From Thermoanaerobaculia bacterium (GTDB taxonomy: Bacteria > Acidobacteriota > Thermoanaerobaculia > Multivoradales > UBA5704), in contig JAICSG010000261.1 of assembly GCA_025937035.1 (NCBI GenBank), positions 1 to 6,139 of the forward strand: a stretch of 6,139 nt of DNA, written 5' to 3'. Under the pieces are notes generated by a model. That model was not told the DNA's origin. It made no database searches and saw nothing but the letters and a program-made list of their open reading frames with translations. Shown here piece by piece: positions 1 through 4,705 of this stretch. Each line of letters begins with the position of its first letter. The first letter of the stretch is position 1. The position numbers were made by a program, and so were the translations under genes.

Positions 1-2
1 CG

Positions 3-1538
3 ACGGGGGAGATCTGGCGCACGGATGGAACCCAGGGAGGCACCGTCCGGGTCTTCAGCGGCTCGCGGACCACCAACGACCCCGAGTGTACCCAGGTCGG
101 CTCGCGAGTCTATTTCGTGGCCCTGAAACCCGGCTCCGACGACTTCGACTACCAGATCTACCGGACGGACCCCTCTCTCCAGGGAGCCACCGCCGTCACC
201 GACTTCCCGGGCCTGAACGCCACCCGCGCCACTCCGGGAGGCCTGACCTCCTTCCAGGGGAATCTCTACTTCGCGGCCTACCTGCCGACCGGAGGGGGAC
301 AGGCCCTCTGGCGCTCGGACGGGACCGCCGAGGGCACGGCGCCCCTCAAGACCTTCCCCAACCTCGTCGCCAGCGATTACGGGGCCCCGCCGAGCCTCGG
401 GCTCCGGACCCTGGGCCCCCAGATCCTCTTCAACGTCGACGACGGCGTCCATGGCCGCGAGCTCTGGCGCAGCGACGGCACCGCCGCCGGCACCTCTCTG
501 CTGCGCGACATCTATCCGGGGCCGGGCAGCGCCCAGGCGGCCAACTTCCAGGAGGCCGGCGGGCTCCTCTACTTCTCGGCCACCGACGGCCTCCACGGGT
601 TCGAGCTCTGGCGGACGGACGGCACGCCGGAAGGGACCCGGCTCGTCCAGGACATCGCCCCGGAGGGGGCCTCCTCCTACCCCACCTGGCTGACGGTGGC
701 GGGGAATCAGCTCTTCTTCGGCGCCGACGACGGCCTCACCGGCGACGAGCTCTGGGCCCTGCCGCTGAGCGGCCCCGCCTGCCAACCCTCCGCCACCGCG
801 CTCTGCCTGAGCGGCGGGCGCTACCGGGTGGAGGCCTCCTGGCGGGACTTCTCGGGGAATTCCGGCTCCGGCCAGGCCGTCGCGCTCTCCGCCGACACCG
901 GCTACTTCTGGTTCTTCGATCCGTCCAACGTCGAGACGGTCGTCAAGGTGCTCGACGGCCAGGGGGTCAACGGCCACGTCTGGGTCTTCTACGGCGCCCT
1001 GTCCAACGTCGAGTACACGCTGACGGTGACCGACACCCAGACCGGCCTCTCCCGGCGGTATACCAACGTCCCCGGGCAGTTCGCCAGCATCGGCGACACC
1101 ATGGCCTTCGGCCCCCTCGGGGCGGCCCCGGCGAAGCGGACGAGCGCCCCCCAGGCCCAACCCCGGATCGCCGGGCGGATCGATCTCGCGGCGGCCACCG
1201 GCACCTGCGTGCCCGACTCCAGCCGCCTCTGCCTGAACGGCGGACGCTTCGCGGTCGAGACCACCTGGAAGGACTTCTCCGGCCACACCGGCACGGGCAC
1301 GGCCGTGGGGCTCACCGGCGACACCGGCTACTTCTGGTTCTTCGACGCCGCCAACGTGGAGGTGGTCCTCAAGGTGCTCGACGGCCGGCCGGTCAACGGC
1401 CACTTCTGGGTCTACTACGGCGCGCTCTCCAACGTGGAGTACACGGTCACCGTCACCGACACGATGACCGGCGCCGTGAAGACCTACAAGAACCCGTCAG
1501 GGCAGTTCGCGAGCGTGGGGGACGGCGGGGCCTTCTGA
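3..1538 (+). CDS. ELWxxDGT-repeat protein with duplicated C-terminal domain (5' partial)
   Basis: The reading frame is open from the first bases of the window, so the start codon and any signal peptide lie upstream; the GTG at 117 is internal, because repeat units continue before it. The visible part is about 511 residues. The N-terminal half is a run of roughly 48-52-residue units ending in ELWR(S/T)DGTxxGT-type signatures. The C-terminal half is two 110-residue copies of a beta-rich module (780-1109 and 1206-1535) joined by a 32-residue Pro/Ala-rich linker. Known: ELWxxDGT repeats occur in large bacterial proteins and look propeller-like, with no established activity. Inference: an extracellular or surface protein; each C-terminal module starts with a C-X7-C pair that could form a disulfide outside the cytoplasm. 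The gene is convergent with rnd and its last 42 bases overlap it. No function can be assigned. The frame and family are secure; the role is unknown. Confidence 0.93.
   Translation, partial: TGEIWRTDGTQGGTVRVFSGSRTTNDPECTQVGSRVYFVALKPGSDDFDYQIYRTDPSLQGATAVTDFPGLNATRATPGGLTSFQGNLYFAAYLPTGGGQALWRSDGTAEGTAPLKTFPNLVASDYGAPPSLGLRTLGPQILFNVDDGVHGRELWRSDGTAAGTSLLRDIYPGPGSAQAANFQEAGGLLYFSATDGLHGFELWRTDGTPEGTRLVQDIAPEGASSYPTWLTVAGNQLFFGADDGLTGDELWALPLSGPACQPSATALCLSGGRYRVEASWRDFSGNSGSGQAVALSADTGYFWFFDPSNVETVVKVLDGQGVNGHVWVFYGALSNVEYTLTVTDTQTGLSRRYTNVPGQFASIGDTMAFGPLGAAPAKRTSAPQAQPRIAGRIDLAAATGTCVPDSSRLCLNGGRFAVETTWKDFSGHTGTGTAVGLTGDTGYFWFFDAANVEVVLKVLDGRPVNGHFWVYYGALSNVEYTVTVTDTMTGAVKTYKNPSGQFASVGDGGAF
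6..761 (+). repeat. ELWxxDGT repeat array within the CDS
   Basis: Six signature segments are visible. GEIWRTDGTQGGT begins at 6, a diverged QIYRTDPSLQGAT at 153, ALWRSDGTAEGT at 303, ELWRSDGTAAGT at 459, ELWRTDGTPEGT at 603, and a final truncated ELWALPL at 747. Successive spacings are 144-156 bases (48-52 residues). Between signatures each unit has a hydrophobic (L/I)(Y/L)F(S/F/N) strand followed by a D(D/G)G(V/L)(H/T)G turn. The regular period suggests blades of a beta-propeller-like fold; this is inferred from the period and not demonstrated. The array probably continues upstream of the window. Confidence 0.85.
780..1535 (+). repeat. Tandem duplication of a 110-residue C-terminal domain
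   Basis: Copy 1 spans 780-1109 and copy 2 spans 1206-1535, each exactly 110 codons. Both start with C-X7-C (CQPSATALC and CVPDSSRLC). Both then share GGR(Y/F)xVExxW(R/K)DFSG, a DTGYFWFFD core, KVLDG, a VNGH(V/F)WV(F/Y)YGALSNVEYT segment and a final GQFAS(I/V)GD. Copy 2 ends at the stop codon. DNA identity is locally high around the core (895-925 against 1318-1348), which fits a fairly recent or homogenised duplication. I recognise the module as a recurrent C-terminal unit of Acidobacteriota proteins but know no function for it. A carbohydrate- or surface-binding role is only a guess. Confidence 0.85.
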
Positions 1539-2666
1539 GGACCTGGCCTCGCGCAGGAGGTCCTCGCCGATGGCCCGGCGGCGCCACCCCTCCAGCTCGC
1601 GGGGGAGCCGGGGGTCGGGCTTGCCCAGGTTCAGCCGCAGCAGGGCGTCCAGGGCGCGGCGGGGGGCGAGGATCTCGGGCGGGACGTTGAGCTCCGCCGC
1701 CCGCTCCCTCACCTTGTCGCGCAGGCGGGCCTCGATCTCGCGGGCGGCCGGCGAGAAGGGCTTGGCCGAGATCCTCGGCGGCAGCTCGGAATCCGGCCGC
1801 TCCGCCGCCTGCTCCAGGAGCTGGAGCCAGGTGGCGCCGTCGCGCGCGGCCTGGCGGGCGTCGAAGGAGGGGAGGCGCTTGAGGTCCTTCTCCTCTTTCG
1901 GCCGGCGGACGGCGAGGTCGAGCAGCAGGCCCTCCTTCAAAACGAAGTTGCGCGGCAGGTCGCGCCGCCGCGCCTCCTTGTCGCGCCAGGAGGAGAGGGT
2001 CTGGAGGGCGCCGAGCTGGCGGCGGTCGAGCCGGCCCGCCCCCTTGATGCGGAGGTAGGCCGCCTCGTCGTCCTCCTGGAAGCGGGAGGTGTCGAGCAGG
2101 GCCGCGGAGTCCTCCAGCACCCAGTCGAGGCGCCCCAGGGCCTCCAGATCGGCCTTCAGCCGCTCGTAGAGGGGGACGAGGTAGGCCACGTCCTCGGCGG
2201 CGTAGGCGAGCTGGCCCGGGGAGAGCGGGCGGGCCAGCCAGTCGGTGCGGGTCTCCTCCTTGGCCAGCTCGACGCCGAGGTAGGCCGCCACCAGCTTCTG
2301 GTAGCTCAGGAAGGCGCCCGCGCCCGCCAGGGCCCCGGCGATCTGGGTGTCGAAGAGCGGCTCCGGGAGCGCTCCCAGGGCGCGGTAGAAGACCTCGATG
2401 TCCTCGCTCGCCGAGTGCAGCACCTTGACCCCGGGGGAGCGGAAGACCGTGGCCAGGGGGGAGAGGTCGCGCGCCGCCAGGGGGTCGACCAGCCAGGAGG
2501 TCTCGCCGTCCGCGACCTGGATCAGCCCCAGGCGGTGGTAGAAGGTGTTGGTGCGGACGAACTCGGTGTCGAGCCCCAGCACCGGCGCCGCGGCCCAGCG
2601 CTCCGCCGCCGCGGCCAGGTCGGCATCGGTCCGGATGGGGGTGTAGCCGCGAGGATCGCCCGTCAT
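1497..2666 (-). CDS. rnd: Ribonuclease D (DEDDy 3'-5' exoribonuclease)
   Basis: A 389-residue protein, close to the usual length (E. coli RNase D is 375). It trims 3' ends of tRNA precursors and other structured RNAs in the cytoplasm, using two metal ions. The N-terminal exonuclease domain shows all three motifs: Exo I LDTEFVR with D33 and E35, Exo II KVLHSASEDIEVF with D89, and Exo III YAAEDVAYL with Y155 and D159, the Tyr of the DEDDy class. An HRDC domain follows from about residue 213 to 290, then a less conserved C-terminal region. The ATG at 2666 is chosen because it places DTEF at the family distance from the N-terminus. Upstream in-frame starts (ATG 2720, TTG 2732) lie in a tandem repeat without a Shine-Dalgarno. 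No SD precedes 2666 either, but a TACAAT box ends 8 nt upstream, suggesting a leaderless mRNA. The 3' end overlaps the convergent gene by 42 bases. It lies downstream of the slipin gene but behind that gene's terminator, so it is probably its own unit. Confidence 0.96.
   Translation of the reverse strand: MTGDPRGYTPIRTDADLAAAAERWAAAPVLGLDTEFVRTNTFYHRLGLIQVADGETSWLVDPLAARDLSPLATVFRSPGVKVLHSASEDIEVFYRALGALPEPLFDTQIAGALAGAGAFLSYQKLVAAYLGVELAKEETRTDWLARPLSPGQLAYAAEDVAYLVPLYERLKADLEALGRLDWVLEDSAALLDTSRFQEDDEAAYLRIKGAGRLDRRQLGALQTLSSWRDKEARRRDLPRNFVLKEGLLLDLAVRRPKEEKDLKRLPSFDARQAARDGATWLQLLEQAAERPDSELPPRISAKPFSPAAREIEARLRDKVRERAAELNVPPEILAPRRALDALLRLNLGKPDPRLPRELEGWRRRAIGEDLLREARSSEGPAVPHARELP
1537..1565 (+). 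terminator. Possible hairpin at the end of the ELWxxDGT gene
   Basis: GAGGACCT (1537-1544) and AGGTCCTC (1558-1565) form an 8-bp stem, with a further CCT/AGG pairing inside the 13-nt loop. It begins within the TGA stop of the plus-strand gene, the right position for transcript termination or 3' end protection. No T-run follows, and the sequence is also rnd coding sequence on the other strand, so the inverted repeat may be incidental in GC-rich DNA. Confidence 0.25.
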
Positions 2667-2674
2667 GGGCGGGG

Positions 2675-2703
2675 ATTGTAGCGGCAGAAACCAGCGGGAG
2701 AAA
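2675..2703 (-). promoter_or_regulatory. Candidate rnd promoter (leaderless)
   Basis: Read on the minus strand, TACAAT (2680-2675) matches five of six bases of the sigma-70 -10 consensus. It is followed by 8 nt (CCCCGCCC) and then the rnd ATG, so transcription would start at or next to the initiation codon. The -35 region at a 17-bp spacer is TTTCTC (2703-2698), a poor match lying inside the 13-bp tandem repeats. The absence of any Shine-Dalgarno before the ATG fits leaderless initiation. Confidence 0.5.
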
Positions 2704-2734
2704 CCTGTGGGAGAAACCATCGGGGGAGACAAGA
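2683..2734. repeat. 13-bp tandem repeat upstream of rnd
   Basis: Units begin at 2683 (GGCAGAAACC), 2696 (GGGAGAAACC), 2709 (GGGAGAAACC) and a degenerate one at 2722 (GGGGGAGACA), each 13 bp apart. The two central units share a 10-bp identical core. On the minus strand the core reads GGTTTCTCCC. The array covers the -35 and upstream region of the rnd promoter, so it could bind a regulator or be simple slippage-derived repeat DNA. Confidence 0.75.
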
Positions 2735-2735
2735 C

Positions 2736-2760
2736 GGCGCCATCCGGGGAGGATGGCGCC
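2736..2760 (-). terminator. Intrinsic terminator of the slipin gene
   Basis: A perfect 10-bp inverted repeat, GGCGCCATCC (2736-2745) and GGATGGCGCC (2751-2760), with a 5-nt loop. It sits 5 bases beyond the slipin stop codon on the minus strand. The downstream tract is GTCTTGTCTCC, T-rich but interrupted. Position and stem strength make it a convincing end of the slipin transcript, isolating rnd. Confidence 0.75.
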
Positions 2761-2765
2761 GGGAG

Positions 2766-3875
2766 TTACAGCAGCTTGACGACCCGCTCGGCCAGGCCGC
2801 CCTCGCCGAGGATCACCGAGAGGTTGGCCTTCGCGGCCACCTTCTCCAGGACCTCCAGCTCGCGCAGCCGCATCAGGGTCGGGCTCGACTCGAAGATCTT
2901 CGCGGTGTTGGCCTGCGAGCGCATGGCCGCCGTCTCCTCGCGCCGGGTCACCAGGGCGGCCTCGGCGGCCTTGCGGGCCTCGGTCACCCGGTTGAGGATC
3001 TCCTTCATCTCACCCGGCAGGATGATGTCGCGGATGCCGGCCGCCTTGACCTCCAGGCCGAGCGCGGCCGCCTCGCTCCGCAGGGTCTCCAGGAGCTCGC
3101 GCGACACCGCGTCCTTGCCGGCCAGCAGCGCGTCGAGCTCGCGGGTCCCCACCACCGCCCGCAGGGCGAGCTGCGCCTGCCGGTAGAGGGCCTGCGTGGC
3201 ATCCTCCACCTCCATCACCGCCTTCACCGGATCGGCGACCCGATAGGCGACCAGGGCGTTGAGCCGCAGGGTCACCTTGTCGGCGGTCATGATCTCCTGC
3301 CCCGCGACGTCGGCCGACCGCTCGCGCAGGTCGACCGGCATCACCCGCACCACCCCCTCGCCCCGCCAGAAGGCGTGGACGCCGGGCGGCAGGGTCGCCA
3401 CGTGGCGGCCGTCCTGGAACACCAGGCCGACCCAGCCCGCCGCCACGGCGGTCGATTCGAGCAGCTCGCGGGCGCCGCGGGCGGCCAGCACCAGCGGCAG
3501 GTCGGGATGCTCGAAGCGCACCGGCCGGGCGTCGTCCACCTCGGCGCGCACCTCGTGGAACGCCGTCCACAGGGCGTGCAGCCCAGGTCCCCGCACCGAC
3601 TCGATACGGCCGTCGACCCAGACCAGGGCCCGCTCGTGATCCTTGAGATCGAGCACCAGCGCCTGGCCCGCGAGCGCGCCCGAACGGACGATCACCTCGA
3701 GGTCCCGATGGGCGAACGAGACCTCGCGCACCGAAACCTTTTCAAGCGTCTTGTGACCGCGCGGATCGATCACCAGATGACTCCCCGGCGGCAGCAGCCG
3801 GGAGAAGACGCCGCGCTCGAACAGGAGGCCCCGCTCGTGCTGGCGGATGTACACCCAACGCATCGGAAACAACAT
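2766..3875 (-). CDS. Slipin / SPFH (band 7) family protein
   Basis: A 369-residue stomatin-like protein. Known: SPFH proteins oligomerise and organise membrane microdomains or modulate membrane proteases. The SPFH core is clear: VMPVDLRERSADVAGQEIMTADKVTLRLNA (about 178-207), then YRVADPVKAV and a helical region through residue 250. A conserved LGLEVKAAGIRDIILPGEMK (272-291) precedes a charged Ala/Glu/Arg helix (about 289-350), probably coiled-coil, and a short tail. Unusually, the [G/A]L[L/V]-x-G-x-PG-x-H entry motif occurs three times (residues 14-36, 81-103, 148-170). I see no N-terminal transmembrane helix, unlike classic stomatins. The ATG at 3875 is fixed by a perfect SD just upstream; the open frame extends to 4061 but that stretch is low-complexity and unlike the family. 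No NfeD partner gene is adjacent. A hairpin terminator follows the stop. Similar slipins of about this length exist in other high-GC Gram-negatives. Function is inferred from family only. Confidence 0.9.
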   Translation of the reverse strand: MLFPMRWVYIRQHERGLLFERGVFSRLLPPGSHLVIDPRGHKTLEKVSVREVSFAHRDLEVIVRSGALAGQALVLDLKDHERALVWVDGRIESVRGPGLHALWTAFHEVRAEVDDARPVRFEHPDLPLVLAARGARELLESTAVAAGWVGLVFQDGRHVATLPPGVHAFWRGEGVVRVMPVDLRERSADVAGQEIMTADKVTLRLNALVAYRVADPVKAVMEVEDATQALYRQAQLALRAVVGTRELDALLAGKDAVSRELLETLRSEAAALGLEVKAAGIRDIILPGEMKEILNRVTEARKAAEAALVTRREETAAMRSQANTAKIFESSPTLMRLRELEVLEKVAAKANLSVILGEGGLAERVVKLL

Positions 3876-3880
3876 CTCAC

Positions 3881-3888
3881 ACCTCCTT
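3881..3888 (-). promoter_or_regulatory. Strong Shine-Dalgarno of the slipin gene
   Basis: On the minus strand AAGGAGGT (3888-3881) lies 5 nt before the ATG at 3875 and is fully complementary to the 16S rRNA 3' end. It decides the start against the much longer open frame to 4061. It also contrasts with rnd and ada-alkA, which lack an SD. Confidence 0.9.
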
Positions 3889-4196
3889 GCGTGAAAACGG
3901 CCTCCGGAAGGCGGCGCGCCGGCCCCCGCCACACCTCCCGCGCGGGGCCCGCTTGAGGCGCCGCCGACTCCGCCCTGGCGCTGGACGAGGAAGCCTGATC
4001 GAAAAACGTCGTCAGACCTCCCCGCCCGGCGTTGCGGCGTTTGAGCGGCGCCGGCATCCACGGGCCGCAGGGCGCATCTTGTGCCGCCGGTCCGCGGCGG
4101 GATCGCTCCTCTGATCCGGCCTTGGCCGGCCGGCGGGAGACGCGGCGCCCGCCTTCCGGAAAACCTTCTGCTGACAGCGCTTTACAGGCGCTTTGT
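3889..4196. other. Intergenic region between slipin and tRNA-Ile
   Basis: About 310 bp without a gene I can support. It is open in several frames only because it is GC-rich. On the minus strand it would be the slipin leader. No good -10/-35 pair is evident; the only AT-rich patch is around 3999-4006 (GTTTTTCG on the minus strand). A 12-bp inverted repeat, TCCGGAAGGCGG (3903-3914) and CCGCCTTCCGGA (4149-4160), bounds most of it. A small stem AGCGC/GCGCT (4176-4180 and 4188-4192) lies just beyond the tRNA 3' end. The slipin could be co-transcribed with the tRNA or use an unrecognised promoter here. Confidence 0.5.
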
Positions 4197-4268
4197 CGCT
4201 TGGAGCGGGACTCGAACCCGCGACATCCGAGTTATCAGCTCGGTGCTCTACCGTTGAGCTATCCATGC
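4197..4268 (-). tRNA. tRNA-Ile (anticodon GAU), imperfect acceptor end
   Basis: The minus strand folds as a cloverleaf. The acceptor is GCATGGA/TCCAAGC, the D-stem GCTC/GAGC with loop AACGGTA, the anticodon stem CCGAG/CTCGG with loop CTGATAA (anticodon GAT, reading AUC/AUU), the variable loop 5 nt, and the T-arm GCGGG-TTCGAGT-CCCGC. D, anticodon and T stems are perfect. The acceptor has one A-A mismatch (pair 3-70). The base at 73 is G where tRNA-Ile normally has A, and the next three bases are ACA, so CCA is not encoded. It may be functional with CCA added afterwards, or a decaying extra copy. It stands alone, not in an rRNA operon within this window. The tRNA structure is secure; functionality is less so. 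Confidence 0.85.
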
Positions 4269-4348
4269 GGAGACCTTCCCCCGTACGGTTTCAGATCCCG
4301 TGGCGCGGAATACACGCTCTCCGATCGCTCGCGCGAGGCGCGTGCACC

Positions 4349-4396
4349 GCCGGAACCGGACGGTTTCCGGCCGAAAACCGGGCTGGTCAGGCCCGG
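4349..4396 (-). terminator. Two small hairpins, one terminator-like, upstream of the tRNA
   Basis: On the minus strand CCGGGC-CTGACCA-GCCCGG (4396-4378) is followed directly by TTTTCGG, a short intrinsic-terminator pattern. Immediately beyond is a second stem, GCCGGAA/TTCCGGC with an extended CC/GG pairing and one bulge (4371-4349). They lie between the stronger terminator at 4424-4464 and the tRNA, so they could back up that terminator and insulate the tRNA. The four-base T-run is short. Confidence 0.4.
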
Positions 4397-4423
4397 AGAT
4401 CAAAATCTTTTACGATGGCCCAG

Positions 4424-4464
4424 AAAGCGAAAAAGCCTTCCAGGGCCGCACCCTGGAAGGCTTT
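4424..4464 (-). terminator. Strong intrinsic terminator (minus strand)
   Basis: A perfect 14-bp inverted repeat, AAAGCCTTCCAGGG (4432-4445) and CCCTGGAAGGCTTT (4451-4464), with a 5-nt loop: the strongest hairpin in the window. On the minus strand the stem runs into TTTTT-CGC-TTTC, a fair U-tract. On the plus strand the stem is followed by CGAATG, so termination should act on minus-strand transcripts. No large gene lies upstream on that strand, which implies a short transcript from about 4590. Confidence 0.7.
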
Positions 4465-4590
4465 CGAATGAAAGCCGCTGTGGAAAGCTCTCCTAGGGCG
4501 CGATCGTCCTCCCGGGATCATTGATCCTGGGGCAACGCGGTGAATCTGTGTGGAAAGCTTGCGGTTTCATGGTCATTGTCCTCGTCAAGG
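4425..4590 (-). ncRNA. Candidate small RNA or attenuated leader
   Basis: Inferred from signals, not homology. A TTGACA box on the minus strand (4625-4620) with a weak CATCCT -10 at a 17-bp spacer (4602-4597) would start an RNA near 4590. The strong terminator would end it near 4425, giving about 165 nt. Within it lie a 27-codon ORF, a repeated AGCTTTCCACA motif (4559-4549 and 4489-4479), and a hairpin GGCTTTC-ATTC-GAAAGCC (4476-4459). The 3' arm of that hairpin is also the lower 5' arm of the terminator, so the two are mutually exclusive as in attenuators. I could not match it to 6S, tmRNA, SRP or RNase P RNA. Confidence 0.3.
4493..4576 (-). CDS. Possible 27-codon leader ORF
   Basis: ATG at 4576 to TAG at 4495-4493, beginning MTMKPQAFHTDSPRC and Pro-rich. 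A GAGG lies 3 nt upstream of the ATG, too close for an ideal ribosome site, and a second in-frame ATG is two codons in. It lies inside the candidate minus-strand transcript, ahead of the alternative hairpins. It has no run of one amino acid that would identify a classical biosynthetic leader. It may be chance. Confidence 0.15.
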   Translation of the reverse strand: MTMKPQAFHTDSPRCPRINDPGRTIAP

Positions 4591-4647
4591 GAGCGAAGGA
4601 TGCCAGAGCGGGAAATCCTTGTCAACCCCTCTCACGGACGGTCCGGC

Positions 4648-4690
4648 GAAATTCCGGCGGAGAAATCCGGTGGATCGGTCCTCCCGGGAG
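4648..4690. promoter_or_regulatory. Operator-like direct repeats and palindrome before ada-alkA
   Basis: Two adjacent near-identical units, GAAATTCCGGCGGA (4648-4661) and GAAATCCGGTGGA (4662-4674), abut or overlap the -35 region; a third TCCGGCG core occurs at 4642. Immediately after is the perfect 10-bp palindrome CTCCCGGGAG (4681-4690), in the -35/-10 spacer. The placement fits regulator sites; Ada-type proteins are AraC-family activators that bind near -35. Which protein binds is not shown by the sequence. Confidence 0.4.
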
Positions 4691-4699
4691 CGCTATAGT
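4671..4699 (+). promoter_or_regulatory. Candidate ada-alkA promoter (leaderless)
   Basis: TATAGT (4694-4699) matches five of six -10 bases and ends 6 nt before the ATG at 4706, so the transcript would begin at the start codon. At a 17-bp spacer the -35 is TGGATC (4671-4676), three of six matches; a weak -35 is common in activator-dependent promoters. No Shine-Dalgarno precedes the ATG. Confidence 0.55.
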
Positions 4700-4705
4700 C
4701 ACGTC

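Noticed and set aside
86..1690. 534-residue open frame overlapping the ELWxxDGT gene
   Set aside because: It is a +2 frame shadow: Arg/Pro/Gly-rich low-complexity translation with no domain, while the overlapping frame shows clear repeats.
3876..4061. 62-residue N-terminal extension of the slipin
   Set aside because: Low-complexity Gly/Ala/Arg sequence outside the family; a perfect Shine-Dalgarno lies inside it, just before the ATG at 3875.
4012..4266. 84-residue minus-strand ORF
   Set aside because: Its first third (MDSSTVEHRADNS...) is the typical mistranslation of a tRNA gene, here the tRNA-Ile.
4414..4470. 18-codon plus-strand ORF starting ATGGCCCAGAAAGCG
   Set aside because: Most of it is the 14-bp terminator stem read as codons; there is no ribosome site.
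4511..4531. Plus-strand hairpin CCCGGGATC-ATT-GATCCTGGG as a terminator
   Set aside because: The stem is good with one G-U pair, but no T-run follows and no plus-strand gene ends nearby.
4550..4705. 52-residue upstream extension of Ada-AlkA
   Set aside because: It covers the -10 box and operator-like repeats, has no Shine-Dalgarno at 4550, and precedes the point where Ada-family proteins normally begin.
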